From Dysgonomonas sp. BGC7 (lineage in GTDB: Bacteria > Bacteroidota > Bacteroidia > Bacteroidales > Dysgonomonadaceae), in assembly GCF_001261735.1 (NCBI RefSeq), contig NZ_CVRP01000014.1, forward strand, positions 1-64,000: a stretch of DNA of 64,000 nucleotides. Direction: 5' to 3'. Below the pieces are notes generated by a model. It worked only from the letters and a program-made list of their open reading frames with translations. It was not told the origin of the DNA and did not search any database. Position numbers and translations under genes: made by a program. Shown in pieces: positions 46,721 to 56,895 of this stretch; position 1 is the first letter of the stretch, and every line of letters begins with the position of its first letter.

Positions 46721-47455
46721 ATGAAAAAAGCATTAGTCATAATAGGTATATGCCTATTGGTCGGTTATTTAGTATTCTCGGCTTTCTATTTTCAGGGAAT
46801 GCCTCAGGATGGCTTATGCTCGAAATTTGAGGTAGAAATAAAGAACGGTTCGGAAGAAGACCTGTTTATTGATGCTAAAGATATTGAAAAATATATAAAG
46901 GAAAAAGGACTCGACCCTACCGGAAAGCAATTAAAAGATGTAAATACAAACGTTATAGAAGAAGCCATACTCTCAAATCATTTAGTAAAAAAAGCAGATG
47001 TATTTATTACCAACAATGGAGCAATAAAGGCCTCGATAGAAGAACGCAAACCCATACTAAGAGTAATAAGCAATAGTGGAGAGAACTATTATATTGACAA
47101 CGAAGGGCAAAAGATGCCCCTCTCTCAAAGATTTACAGCATACCTTCCGATAGCTACCGGAATAATAAATGAGAACTTTGCAAAGAGGGATTTATATAAA
47201 TTTGCATTATTTTTGTACAATAATAAGTTTTGGAATGCACAGATAGAGCAAATTGTTGTACTTCCTAACAAAGATATAAAACTTATACCTCGTGTTGGCG
47301 ACCATGAGATTATTTTAGGTAGTTTGACTGAATATGAAGAAAGACTGGAAAAACTAATGACCTTCTACGAGAATGGATTGAACGAAACCGGTTGGAATAA
47401 ATATTCCGTCATAAATTTAAAGTTTGACAAACAAGTAGTCTGCACAAGGCGTTAA
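46721..47455 (+). CDS. ftsQ: Divisome protein FtsQ/DivIB
   Basis: A 244-residue bitopic protein with a short cytoplasmic N-terminus and one membrane helix (LVIIGICLLVGYLVFSAFY). A periplasmic part with a POTRA-like segment (about 37-110) and a beta domain follows. Sequence similarity is weak, as usual for FtsQ, but topology and position before ftsA support the call. It recruits the FtsL/FtsB and FtsW/FtsI complex. It begins 2 nt after the YD-like gene. Confidence 0.9.
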   Translation: MKKALVIIGICLLVGYLVFSAFYFQGMPQDGLCSKFEVEIKNGSEEDLFIDAKDIEKYIKEKGLDPTGKQLKDVNTNVIEEAILSNHLVKKADVFITNNGAIKASIEERKPILRVISNSGENYYIDNEGQKMPLSQRFTAYLPIATGIINENFAKRDLYKFALFLYNNKFWNAQIEQIVVLPNKDIKLIPRVGDHEIILGSLTEYEERLEKLMTFYENGLNETGWNKYSVINLKFDKQVVCTRR

Positions 47456-47510
47456 TAAAAATACAGTTACGACTGATTCTTTTGAATCGGCCTATAAAGG
47501 ATAGAAATAT

Positions 47511-48878
47511 ATGGAACAATCAGGGTTTATTGTAGGGATCGATCTGGGAACTTCTAAGATAGTAGGAGTACTCGGCCGGAAAAACGAACAGGGTGTGATT
47601 TCTATACTTGCATCGGAGAGTGTGCCTTCCGATTCATGCGTTAAGTATGGGGTAATTTATAATATAGATGAAGCTGCCGGAAAGATAAAGAAGCTGATCA
47701 GTCTGCTCGAAAATAAAGTAGGCAGGAAGATTGGAAAAGCATATGTTTCCATATCAGGAAAATCCTTGAGAGCAATAGAACACAAGGAGAGTAAGCTCTT
47801 AGATGAAGCAACTCCTGTTACTTTCGCTATACTCGACAATATGGAACAGCAAGCGAAACTCAATAAGCCGGACTTTTTCACCAACTACAGTGTTTTAGCT
47901 CCTGAATATTATCTGGATGGAAAATATGAAGTAGATCCCATAGATAAAATAGCATCGAGCGTAGAAGGTCATTATAGACTGATCATAGGCAGACCCAATA
48001 TAAAAGCTAATCTGATAAAGAGTATTACAGACAAAGCCCAGATAGAAATAGCGGGCTTCATAGTAGGCCCTGTAGCAGCAGGAGCTTTAGTGCTCGACGA
48101 ACACGACAGACAACTAGGTTGCGCTCTTGTCGATTTCGGAGCAGGGACTACAACATTATCGATATACAAAGGTGGCCTGCTAAGATATATGGCAGTTATC
48201 CCTTTCGGTGGCCGTACTATCACAAAAGACATACAAGAACTTGGTTTTGTATTTGACTCTGCCGAAACCTATAAAATCAGATACGGCAAATTAGGTAAAG
48301 ACAAAAACAAAGCGGCAGGAGAACTTTCGCAGGAAGTCGATTTAAGAGAGCTCAATAAAGTTATACAGCTACGACAAGATGAAATAATTCTGAATGTTAT
48401 CAATCAGATAAAAGAATCGGGGTATGCAGATCAGCTCGAAGCCGGAATTATAATTATGGGAGGAGCTGCTCAAATGAACGGATTAGTTGATTACTTTGCC
48501 GAAAAAGCACAAATGCCTGTAAAACGAGCTATCGCAAAACGGGTATATATCAATAATGCTGCGGAGTTGGTACAAAATCCTATTTATACACAAGGCTTAA
48601 GCCTACTGCTTTTTGCTAACGAAAACTGTGAAAAAGCAGAGAACAAAGTTCCTGTAATAGAACCTGTACAAGTAATACCTCCACAACCGGTTCAGCAACA
48701 GAAGGAAGAGGAACATAGTGTAAAAACACAAGAAAGTGAAGAGCAACCCGAACCATCAAAAGATGTACCTAAAGGAAAGAAAGGAAAAAAACATGATGAC
48801 GGAAAGCAGACATCTTTCTTTAACTTCTTCGAAAAGATACAAAACTTTGGAGGAACAATGTTCAAAGACGAAGAGTAA
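47511..48878 (+). CDS. ftsA: Cell division protein FtsA
   Basis: A 455-residue actin-like ATPase that tethers FtsZ to the membrane. It shows phosphate 1 loop GIDLGTSKIVGV, the SHS2 1C domain (about 85-170), phosphate 2 DFGAGTTTLSIY, and an adenosine motif GGAAQMNG. A variable acidic/Gln-rich linker (about 385-435) leads to a C-terminal amphipathic helix (SFFNFFEKIQNFGG), the membrane-targeting sequence. It precedes ftsZ by 44 nt. Confidence 0.96.
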   Translation: MEQSGFIVGIDLGTSKIVGVLGRKNEQGVISILASESVPSDSCVKYGVIYNIDEAAGKIKKLISLLENKVGRKIGKAYVSISGKSLRAIEHKESKLLDEATPVTFAILDNMEQQAKLNKPDFFTNYSVLAPEYYLDGKYEVDPIDKIASSVEGHYRLIIGRPNIKANLIKSITDKAQIEIAGFIVGPVAAGALVLDEHDRQLGCALVDFGAGTTTLSIYKGGLLRYMAVIPFGGRTITKDIQELGFVFDSAETYKIRYGKLGKDKNKAAGELSQEVDLRELNKVIQLRQDEIILNVINQIKESGYADQLEAGIIIMGGAAQMNGLVDYFAEKAQMPVKRAIAKRVYINNAAELVQNPIYTQGLSLLLFANENCEKAENKVPVIEPVQVIPPQPVQQQKEEEHSVKTQESEEQPEPSKDVPKGKKGKKHDDGKQTSFFNFFEKIQNFGGTMFKDEE

Positions 48879-48922
48879 GCCATTCACGTCCTGTTTTTAA
48901 AATAAAATAATATCTATATAAT

Positions 48923-50209
48923 ATGGATGATAAAATTCTGGATTTTCAATTTCCAAGAAAGACCCAAACGATCATAAAGGTTATCGGAGTAGGTGGAGGT
49001 GGAGGAAACGCTGTAAACCACATGTATAACGAAGGAATACATGATGTTTCTTTTGCACTGTGCAACACCGACAATCAGGCACTATGCGAATCTCCTGTAG
49101 AGACCCGCATTCAGCTAGGCCGTAAAACGACAGAAGGATTGGGAGCCGGCAACCGCCCCGAAGTAGCAAAAGCTGCTGCCGAAGAAAGCAAAGAAGACCT
49201 GCAAAGGCTTCTGAGCGATGGAACTAAGATGGTATTCATCACCGCAGGTATGGGAGGCGGAACAGGAACAGGAGCTGCACCTGTAGTTGCTCGTATAGCT
49301 AAAGACTTAGGAATACTTACTGTAGGTATTGTTACCATTCCATTTGTATTCGAAGGACGAAAAAAAATAATACAAGCCCTGAAGGGTGTTGAAGATATAG
49401 CAAAAAATGTAGATGCTCTTCTTGTTATCAACAACGAAAGGCTTATCGACATCTATGCAGACCTGACAATTCCCAATGCTTTTGCAAGAGCTGATGATAC
49501 ACTCACTATTGCAGCTAAAGGTATCGCCGAAATCATTACAGTACATGGTCATATCAATCTTGACTTTGCAGATGTAAAAACAATACTTAAAGATGGCGGT
49601 GTAGCTATTATGAGTAGTGGATTCGGAGAAGGAGAAAATCGTGTAGAAGATGCTATTATCAATGCCCTGCATTCTCCATTGCTGAATAATAATGATGTTT
49701 TTGCTGCTAAGAAAATACTATTCAATATTTATTCAAGTGAAGAAGCTCCTCTCATTGTAGAAGAAATGGAGGGAGTGGCCAACTTTATGAAACGATTTGG
49801 AGCAGAGATAGAAGTTATATGGGGTACTGCTACAGACAAAGCTTTAGGCGATAAAGTAAAAATTACACTTCTAGCTACAGGATTTGGAATGTCCAGTATA
49901 CCGGGTATTGAGAATGTAGAAGAAATCAACGAAGAAGAGGAAGAAGAACGCATCAGAAAGGAAGAAGAAGAAAAGCGTCGTATAAACGAAATGATAGAAG
50001 TACATTACGGAAAAGACGGAATACAAGGTGTAGCTGTACGGTCTTCTTTTTTTGGACAAAAGCCAATTATATTATCAACAGAGGAACTTGATAACGATAA
50101 GATAGTAGATGCTCTTGAAAACAATCCGGTATTCAAAAGAGATGACAAGTTCAATCCCGGCGATTATAAGCCGGAAACACGAAATACAGGTAATCTCTTC
50201 AATGATTGA
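48923..50209 (+). CDS. ftsZ: Cell division tubulin homologue FtsZ
   Basis: A 428-residue GTPase that forms the Z ring. It shows the tubulin signature GGGTGTGAAPVVA, T3-T7 loops and a complete polymerisation domain up to about 320. A strongly charged Glu/Arg-rich linker follows (about 332-356). A PVFKR motif resembling the conserved C-terminal peptide that binds FtsA lies about 25 residues before the end, followed by an unusual extra tail ending NTGNLFND. The gene is followed by a YqeY-like gene 21 nt downstream. Confidence 0.97.
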   Translation: MDDKILDFQFPRKTQTIIKVIGVGGGGGNAVNHMYNEGIHDVSFALCNTDNQALCESPVETRIQLGRKTTEGLGAGNRPEVAKAAAEESKEDLQRLLSDGTKMVFITAGMGGGTGTGAAPVVARIAKDLGILTVGIVTIPFVFEGRKKIIQALKGVEDIAKNVDALLVINNERLIDIYADLTIPNAFARADDTLTIAAKGIAEIITVHGHINLDFADVKTILKDGGVAIMSSGFGEGENRVEDAIINALHSPLLNNNDVFAAKKILFNIYSSEEAPLIVEEMEGVANFMKRFGAEIEVIWGTATDKALGDKVKITLLATGFGMSSIPGIENVEEINEEEEEERIRKEEEEKRRINEMIEVHYGKDGIQGVAVRSSFFGQKPIILSTEELDNDKIVDALENNPVFKRDDKFNPGDYKPETRNTGNLFND

Positions 50210-50230
50210 AATATATAAAAACAACAAAAT

Positions 50231-50683
50231 ATGAATTTATTTGATAAAGTAAGTGAAGATATTAAAGACGCAATGCGCGCAAAAGATAAGATAAAACTGG
50301 AAGCATTGCGAGGAATGAAAAAAGAGTTCATCGAAGCCAAAACAGCTAAAGGAGCTAGCGAAGAGCTATCTGACGAAGCTGCTATCCAGATACTGCAGAA
50401 AATGGCTAAGCAACGCCGTGATAGTGCTGAAATATACAACAAGCAAAACAGAGAAGACCTTGCTGAGAATGAGTTAGCAGAACTTAGTGTAATAGAAGCG
50501 TATCTGCCTAAGCAACTGACTCAAGAGGAACTTGATGTGAAAATCGCCGAAATCATAGCACAAGTAGGAGCTTCTTCTCCTGCTGATATGGGAAAAGTAA
50601 TGGGGGTAGCCTCCAAAGCTCTTGCAGGACTTGCTGCCGGCAAGGCAATATCTGAAACAGTAAAAAAACTACTAAGCAAGTAG
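50231..50683 (+). CDS. GatB/YqeY domain protein
   Basis: A 150-residue helical protein of the YqeY family, which shares a domain with the tail of GatB and is thought to bind tRNA or act near tRNA-dependent amidation. Features are LRGMKKEFIEAK near residue 20, KQRRDSAEIY and the terminal ADMGKVMGVASKALAG block. Cellular role is poorly defined. It is co-oriented with ftsZ and ends before a strong terminator, so it is probably the last gene of the operon. Confidence 0.9.
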   Translation: MNLFDKVSEDIKDAMRAKDKIKLEALRGMKKEFIEAKTAKGASEELSDEAAIQILQKMAKQRRDSAEIYNKQNREDLAENELAELSVIEAYLPKQLTQEELDVKIAEIIAQVGASSPADMGKVMGVASKALAGLAAGKAISETVKKLLSK

Positions 50684-50707
50684 TGCTAATCTATATACGG
50701 AAAAGAA

Positions 50708-50742
50708 TGGGATGCTGATAATCAGCATCCCATCCTTTTTTA
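50708..50742. terminator. Bidirectional terminator between the dcw operon and mutL
   Basis: An 11-bp perfect stem (TGGGATGCTGA / TCAGCATCCCA) with a 3-nt loop is followed by TCC and a T-run. It lies between convergent genes, so it probably serves both the dcw operon and mutL. Confidence 0.85.
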
Positions 50743-50764
50743 TTGAACTCTCATTAAATTAGTC

Positions 50765-52606
50765 TTATTTAAACATTCTGTCAATTACATCGTCCTCTAG
50801 CAAAGAGATAATAGTCTTTCCATCAGGAGTATATTTATGGGTAGGGGAACTGAATAACTGATCGACAAGTTTATTCATCTCCTCTTCTGTCAATTTATGC
50901 CCATATGGTATAGAAGCAGCATTTGCCATTGCCAAAGCTAAAGATTCCTGAATTTCTTCTTTTACATCGCTCCCGGAATCTATACTTTTACCTATCATAT
51001 TTCGCACAAGCTGTATAGGATCAATATTTGTTATCTCCGAAGGGGTTCCGTTAATCGCATAAGAGTTATTTCCCAGATTGCTAAGATCAAAACCAACAGC
51101 CTCCAAATCCTCTATTAGGTATGGTATCATTGCTGCCTCCGATGGTGAAAACTCTATTATCTCAGGAAATAACGCACGCTGAGAGACACCTCTATTTTGT
51201 CTTATCTGCGACAGAAACTGATCGAATAAGATACGTATATGTGCTCTGTGTTGATCTATCAGCATCAATCCGGACTTGACAGAAGTCAAAATATATCTGC
51301 TCTTATATTGATAATGGACAACGATATCAGGCACTACTGTATCTATAATCTTATTCAGACCGTTTTCGGAAGAAGGATGACTAAATATATTAATATCTTC
51401 CAGCTCTTGTGGGGCTTCTTCTCTATCATTCTCGAACCCTTCATAGAATTTTTCCCAGTCGAGGCTTGGTCGCTGATAACCAGAACTTCCACTTGGAGAC
51501 TTGAAAGGATTGTAAGATGGATTAACATTTACACGAGGCTGACTCACATTTTTTAAAGGATCATGAATCGGAATATCAATTGCTCCTTCTGTATCGAAGT
51601 CAATAGAAGGAACTTCATTAAATTTTCCTAGAGCCTCTTTTACTGCCGCAGAAAGAATTTGCCAAATTGGTTTTTCATTTTCAAACTTGATTTCTGTCTT
51701 TGTAGGATGTATGTTAACATCTATAGTAGAAGGATCAATTTCGAAATAAATAAAGTAATTAGGATTCTCGCCTGGTGCTATCAGAGGTTCGAAGGCGGAT
51801 ATAACAGCCTTATTAAAATACGGGTGGCGCATATAACGTCCATTCACAAAGAAATATTGTAATGCCCTAGCTTTTCTTGCCGATTCCGGCTTTCCTATAT
51901 ATCCGGTTATTTTAGCCAGTGACGTATCAATATCTATTGATATAAGTTGCTGATTAAAATTCTTCCCCACTACATTTATTATCCTTTGACGAAGATTAGA
52001 TGCAGGATAACATAAAGCTTCTATATCATTGTCCACAAAGGAAAATTCAACTTCAGGGTTTACGAGTACAATTCTTTCAAGTTCGGTAAGAATATTACGA
52101 CGTTCGGTATCGTTCGACTTCAAGAACTTACGGCGAGCAGGTACATTAAAGAATATATTTTTTACAGAGAAATTACTACCTACAGCACATGCTATACATT
52201 CTTGCGACTCAACTTTAGACCCTGATATTTGCAACCTTGTCCCTAATTCATCTTCATTCCGGCGAGTACGCAAATCAATCTGAGATATAGCAGCAATAGA
52301 TGGTAAGGCTTCACCTCTAAACCCCATTGTATGAAGGTTAAATAAATCGTCTGCCGATCTGATTTTAGAAGTCGCATGTCTTTCAAAGGCCATGCGTGCA
52401 TCTGTAGCAGACATACCTTTACCATTGTCGATGACTTGTATCAGTGTACGACCAGCATCTTTTATAATCAACTGAACACTGTCTGCTCCGGCATCTATAG
52501 AGTTTTCAACTAGCTCTTTGACTACAGAAGCCGGTCGCTGAATAACCTCTCCTGCTGCAATCTGATTAGCTATTGAATCTGGTAAAAGGTGTATAATATC
52601 ACTCAT
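50765..52606 (-). CDS. mutL: DNA mismatch repair protein MutL
   Basis: A 613-residue GHKL ATPase. The N-terminal ATP motifs are intact: [26 protein letters not shown] and [13 protein letters not shown]. The C-terminal domain is present, but its endonuclease motifs are not. The DQHAxxExxxxE site reads [12 protein letters not shown] (451-462); the ACR/CHGSIR-type site is replaced by ANAASIPYG (about 561); and the last CPHGRP-type site reads SPTHKY (about 586). This protein therefore resembles E. coli MutL in lacking the nick-making activity of most bacterial MutLs. It is the last gene of the envelope operon, 3 nt after the OstA-like gene. Confidence 0.96.
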   Translation of the reverse strand: MSDIIHLLPDSIANQIAAGEVIQRPASVVKELVENSIDAGADSVQLIIKDAGRTLIQVIDNGKGMSATDARMAFERHATSKIRSADDLFNLHTMGFRGEALPSIAAISQIDLRTRRNEDELGTRLQISGSKVESQECIACAVGSNFSVKNIFFNVPARRKFLKSNDTERRNILTELERIVLVNPEVEFSFVDNDIEALCYPASNLRQRIINVVGKNFNQQLISIDIDTSLAKITGYIGKPESARKARALQYFFVNGRYMRHPYFNKAVISAFEPLIAPGENPNYFIYFEIDPSTIDVNIHPTKTEIKFENEKPIWQILSAAVKEALGKFNEVPSIDFDTEGAIDIPIHDPLKNVSQPRVNVNPSYNPFKSPSGSSGYQRPSLDWEKFYEGFENDREEAPQELEDINIFSHPSSENGLNKIIDTVVPDIVVHYQYKSRYILTSVKSGLMLIDQHRAHIRILFDQFLSQIRQNRGVSQRALFPEIIEFSPSEAAMIPYLIEDLEAVGFDLSNLGNNSYAINGTPSEITNIDPIQLVRNMIGKSIDSGSDVKEEIQESLALAMANAASIPYGHKLTEEEMNKLVDQLFSSPTHKYTPDGKTIISLLEDDVIDRMFK

Positions 52607-52609
52607 AAT

Positions 52610-54565
52610 TTAGAACTGAAAATCATCCCCTGTCGGGGTAGTAAATACCGACGAACGTTTCGGTTTAATATCACTCGCTTTCTTTTCTATCTTGCGGAAT
52701 ATATCGTGCTTATCAAGAGGGCGCAGATAATCGTACCAATAGAAATCCTTCAGTCGAAGTTGATCGGGAGCCAAGAGATGAAAAGGCGTAGTTTTGCCCA
52801 CAGGTTTTGGCCATGCAATCAGTTTATTGAAAGCACCATCGTTCATAAATATTTCTAAGTAACTACTTTCCAACCAGTTTAACACCATAGACAGAGAGCC
52901 ATCTTTTTCTTCGGGAAAAGCTACAGTTTCCACATTTCCTTCTGCCAATACCCTATTTACTTTCTTATTGTTAAAGAATATTTTCAAAGAACGACTTTTC
53001 AACTGGTTAAAATGAATTGAATCCTTTTGTTCTATCGAGAAACTGGAACGTTTTACGTGAAGACGGTCTATCGTACTATCGTTCATAAATATATCTATCG
53101 TATCTCCGGAGAGTTGCCTATTCGTATTCCACAAAATAGGATCCCGATACATATGAAGGACAGAGTCTTTCGTATTGAATTGTAAGGAATCACAGACTCC
53201 CTGCATATCGCTCCGGTAGAATCGGACTCCATAATATGCTTTTATTTCTCTATATACATTTATCGTTGTATCACCTAAGTGATGTGCCGCAGAGCCGTTT
53301 TTCGTGATAGGCATAGTATCGACTAAGAGAGCTCTATCCTTCAACTCTAGTTCAGGTATTGCTAAAGAGTCACTCAGTTCCATCCCTAAAGAATCTATTG
53401 TAACACCTACTCCTACACGTACTAAAGAGTCAGCTATCACCGGATGAATTATCTTCAAAGAATCACCTCTTCCATGCACAATAGTATCTCTAATCGCTAT
53501 TAATTTGAGTGTATCGGCATGAATAAAGAGACTGTCTCCTTGCGAATATTCTATGGCAAAAGCAGAGTCTGTGGCTAAGGCAAAATCACTTAATTCGTCA
53601 TAATATCCATAATGCCCTCTAAGGATTACATGCTTAGCTGTATCTTGCAAGAACATATTACCAAATACCTCTCCATATCCCTGTTGCTTGTAATAATAGA
53701 TAGAATCGCCACGCAGAAGCCTGTTTCCTTCTTTATTCACAATAGTAGACTGATCTAACAACAAAGAATTTTCGGTCTGAGTATTATACCACCCCTTACT
53801 CGTATATATAACACCACTATCGGACACGATTGTACTCGGAGTAGATATAAGGGCAGTTTTTTCTTCTGTATCATATTTCAATCTGTCGGAATACAACTTA
53901 AATTTCGGATTGGTAAGAATAACACTATCCCTAAATGTCGCCATATGCATATCAGGCTCGTATTGTCCCCAGTATGAAGTAAGCTCATTCAAAGAATCTA
54001 CAAGCATACCTCCATCGAAATAATATCCGACATTCATCATGCGGTCATAGTTCAGACTATCAGTAAACAATGTAACTCCCTGAGGCGTATGTTCCAACAC
54101 AACCTCTTTACGCACTTTGACCAGCCTTGTATTGCCATCGTAATGCATATATTTCCCATATAAAAACAGAGTATCGCCCTGTTCCATACGAACTCGTCCG
54201 AAGGCTTCGAACGAATTTAGGGTTTCGTTCCAATAAGCACTATCGCTATACAAATACGCACCTTCGTGAAAGAGAATAACACTATCTTTTAGCACCTGGT
54301 AATCTGCATTCAACCTCTTAGAGAGAGTCTTAGTATGAACAAGTTCAATAACTTTCGGAGTTACTTTACTTTGCTTTTGAACTTTTTGGGAAGACTGATT
54401 AGCCTGAGAAGATGTTTGAGGCTTCTGAGGTACCTGATCTATGCTATATTCTCTTTGAGACGAAAGTATTGTCTGAGCAGAGGCATAAAGAGCAATGAGG
54501 CATAGAACACTCACAAGAGGTATTCTATGCCTTTGCATAAGATATTTTATTAGTTTCTGAAACAC
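52610..54565 (-). CDS. OstA-like LPS transport-related periplasmic protein
   Basis: A 651-residue exported protein (signal peptide ending ALYASA, after an in-frame alternative Met near residue 10). The body is made of regularly spaced beta-strands with recurring GD-LFLYG, YDEELSD-like and D(T/S)L motifs, matching the OstA-like N-terminal (LptA/LptD jelly-roll) family of Bacteroidota. LptA carries lipopolysaccharide across the periplasm; this protein is much longer than E. coli LptA (185 residues) and lacks the LptD barrel. It lies 19 nt after a SurA-like gene, which assists LptD folding in other bacteria. Its function is inferred from the family. Confidence 0.85.
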   Translation of the reverse strand: MFQKLIKYLMQRHRIPLVSVLCLIALYASAQTILSSQREYSIDQVPQKPQTSSQANQSSQKVQKQSKVTPKVIELVHTKTLSKRLNADYQVLKDSVILFHEGAYLYSDSAYWNETLNSFEAFGRVRMEQGDTLFLYGKYMHYDGNTRLVKVRKEVVLEHTPQGVTLFTDSLNYDRMMNVGYYFDGGMLVDSLNELTSYWGQYEPDMHMATFRDSVILTNPKFKLYSDRLKYDTEEKTALISTPSTIVSDSGVIYTSKGWYNTQTENSLLLDQSTIVNKEGNRLLRGDSIYYYKQQGYGEVFGNMFLQDTAKHVILRGHYGYYDELSDFALATDSAFAIEYSQGDSLFIHADTLKLIAIRDTIVHGRGDSLKIIHPVIADSLVRVGVGVTIDSLGMELSDSLAIPELELKDRALLVDTMPITKNGSAAHHLGDTTINVYREIKAYYGVRFYRSDMQGVCDSLQFNTKDSVLHMYRDPILWNTNRQLSGDTIDIFMNDSTIDRLHVKRSSFSIEQKDSIHFNQLKSRSLKIFFNNKKVNRVLAEGNVETVAFPEEKDGSLSMVLNWLESSYLEIFMNDGAFNKLIAWPKPVGKTTPFHLLAPDQLRLKDFYWYDYLRPLDKHDIFRKIEKKASDIKPKRSSVFTTPTGDDFQF

Positions 54566-54584
54566 TCGTTTTTAGAGATTTATC

Positions 54585-55952
54585 CTATTCTTTAATCCAT
54601 CCGGTATATTGGAAATCACAGTTAACCCAATTATCATCTATACGTACATACGTATTTTTAATTTTGTTTTGCAACCACTTCTTCAATATTTCCTGATGTT
54701 TCTTATTTTCCACTATTTCTTTCAAAGCCTGATAGTCGTCTGAGACGTTAGCAACGTGTCCATCAACGCGTGTACGTAGTTTTACTATAGCCATTGCCTC
54801 TTTTCCGTTTTTTTGCATCATCTTGAAAGGAGCCGAGATTTCTCCGACTTTCATCTTGTCTACTACCTTACCAACTTCGGCAGGCAATTCTTCCATTGTA
54901 AAACGAGGTGTACCATAATTGGACGACTCTGATCTGTTCACCATCAATCCATTATTACCACGAGTATCTTTATCGTAAGAAGAATAAGCAACTGCATCTT
55001 CAAAAGAGTATTTTTTATCTTTAATACCTTCTGCAATAGTATCTAAGCGGGCTTTAGTTTTCTCCATTTGTTCTGCCGGAACTTTAGGACGTAATAAGAT
55101 ATGGCGAACATTAACCAAATCTCCTCTGCGCTCTATCATCTGAATAATATGGAATCCATATTCAGTTTCAACAATGTTAGAAACCTTTTTAGGATCTGAA
55201 AGAGAGAAAGCCATATTTGCAAACTCAGGAACCCATTGTGCACGTCCACTAAACCCCATTTCTCCACCATTAGGTGCAGATCCGTCTTCGGAATACATGA
55301 TAGCCAGCGACGAAAAACTTTCCCCAGCATTCACCCTATTGGTAAAATCTCTCAATCGCTCTTTTACCTTATCTATTTCTGTTATGGGAACTACAGGCTC
55401 TTGAGTTAATATCTGTACTTCAACTGTTGTCTGAATATAAGGTAAGCTATCTTTAGGCAACTGAGCATAATATCGTCTAACTTCTGATGGAGTCAGCGTA
55501 TTTTTTTTACCTACAATATTTTTTTGAACGGTAGAGACCATTTCGTTATTACGTATATCCTCGCGCCATCTCTCTCTCAATTGAGATAAAGGAGCCCGCA
55601 TATATTCTTCTACCTTTTCCTTCGATCCAAAATTAGAAATATACATGTTTTCGTATCTGGTAACACCTCTTGATATTTCTGAAGCCGGCACATCAATACT
55701 ATCTATTTTTGCCTGGTCGAGAAAAAGTTTTTGAACAGCTAGTTGCTCCGGTATAAAGCAATAAGGGTCTCCTTCGAGGCGTACTCCTCTGGCCAACATA
55801 TCTAACCGGGCTTCTTCCACATCCGATTTCAAGATGGCCTCATCACCTACAACCCAGATTATCTGATCTATAATATTATTCTGAGCCTTGCAAAAAAGAC
55901 CTGAGCCCAATAATATTGCTAATAAAATAAATTTTCCGGTTTTCTTTATCAT
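54585..55952 (-). CDS. surA: SurA-type periplasmic peptidyl-prolyl isomerase/chaperone
   Basis: A 455-residue exported protein (signal peptide ending LFCKA). It has a SurA_N-like helical domain followed by two PpiC/rotamase domains (about 170-270, with GGEMGFSGRAQW and EYGFHIIQMIERR; and about 280-380, with VRHILLRPK). A helical end follows. This is the SurA architecture, a chaperone for outer-membrane proteins. The gene lies between the SurA_N-like lipoprotein gene and the OstA-like gene. Confidence 0.92.
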   Translation of the reverse strand: MIKKTGKFILLAILLGSGLFCKAQNNIIDQIIWVVGDEAILKSDVEEARLDMLARGVRLEGDPYCFIPEQLAVQKLFLDQAKIDSIDVPASEISRGVTRYENMYISNFGSKEKVEEYMRAPLSQLRERWREDIRNNEMVSTVQKNIVGKKNTLTPSEVRRYYAQLPKDSLPYIQTTVEVQILTQEPVVPITEIDKVKERLRDFTNRVNAGESFSSLAIMYSEDGSAPNGGEMGFSGRAQWVPEFANMAFSLSDPKKVSNIVETEYGFHIIQMIERRGDLVNVRHILLRPKVPAEQMEKTKARLDTIAEGIKDKKYSFEDAVAYSSYDKDTRGNNGLMVNRSESSNYGTPRFTMEELPAEVGKVVDKMKVGEISAPFKMMQKNGKEAMAIVKLRTRVDGHVANVSDDYQALKEIVENKKHQEILKKWLQNKIKNTYVRIDDNWVNCDFQYTGWIKE

Positions 55953-56034
55953 TTTGTATTCTCAATTAAAAAATCGCGTAAATATAGTGATAATGTATTA
56001 CTTTTTCTCTTAACGCAAAAAAAGATGTAATATT

Positions 56035-56895
56035 CTATTTGTTATAAAACTTAATTTCTTCGGAAGAAAGCCCCTTATCATACAAATCTTTTTGTACCTG
56101 TTTTAGATAAGTAGCCTTACGTTGCTCTATATATATTTCTTCCAAAACTCCTTTTATATAATCTAACGGGGCCTCTGCTCCTGCCAACTTATATTCTTTT
56201 ATATTAACAAGATAAACAAACGAAGAGTCACGTGCCTCTATATTCTTATTCGTTCTCAGAAATTGTTCCTCATCACTTATTACAACAGGCAAATTCGACA
56301 TCATATCATCGAAACCTACCCATCTGTCGTAAAAATAATCATAACCAACTACATTCTGCAATGTATTCTTCTCTATATTCTCTATCGAAGCCTCAGTGCC
56401 TTGCTTATACCATTTCTGGAAATTTGGGAGCTGCGCCGAACTTTTAGGAATCTTAAGGAATAATCCTTTTATAATGCTATTCTCCAGCTTGAATTTTTCC
56501 TTGTTTTCATTATAATAAGCCTTTATTTCTTCTTCTGAGATTGATTTGGAAAAATGCTCTTTCAGAAGTTGCTCCTGATACATATTTGTAATTAAAGATT
56601 TTCGATAGTTCTGCACCAAAGTCTCAATTTCTTCTTTATTTACAATATTCTGAGAAGCTTTATCATACATTAACTGGTCGTTGATCCATGCCTCTATGTA
56701 CGAATGTGCAGCATTTATACTGTCTTCTCCGGTTAGTCCGGAAGGTAGAGCTTCGTCCAAATCTGCCTGATAGAGTATTTTATCTTTTACTGATACAACT
56801 GGAGATTGTTCCCTATCTACATCTGCATTTTCTTTTTTGCATGAAGAAGCAAGAATAATTCCGCCTAATATATATATGACCAATCTCTTTCTCAT
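56035..56895 (-). CDS. SurA_N-like lipoprotein lacking a recognisable isomerase domain
   Basis: A 286-residue lipoprotein (lipobox LASSC, Cys near 19). After the VVSVKDKILYQADLDEALPSGL stretch, typical of the N-terminal SurA_N region of PpiC-type chaperones, it is helical with EEEIKAYYNENKEKFKLE in the position of the usual parvulin linker. No rotamase motif such as GG-LG or EYG-HII follows. It overlaps the upstream isomerase gene by ATGA. A chaperone without isomerase activity is a reasonable inference, anchored to an envelope membrane. Confidence 0.8.
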   Translation of the reverse strand: MRKRLVIYILGGIILASSCKKENADVDREQSPVVSVKDKILYQADLDEALPSGLTGEDSINAAHSYIEAWINDQLMYDKASQNIVNKEEIETLVQNYRKSLITNMYQEQLLKEHFSKSISEEEIKAYYNENKEKFKLENSIIKGLFLKIPKSSAQLPNFQKWYKQGTEASIENIEKNTLQNVVGYDYFYDRWVGFDDMMSNLPVVISDEEQFLRTNKNIEARDSSFVYLVNIKEYKLAGAEAPLDYIKGVLEEIYIEQRKATYLKQVQKDLYDKGLSSEEIKFYNK

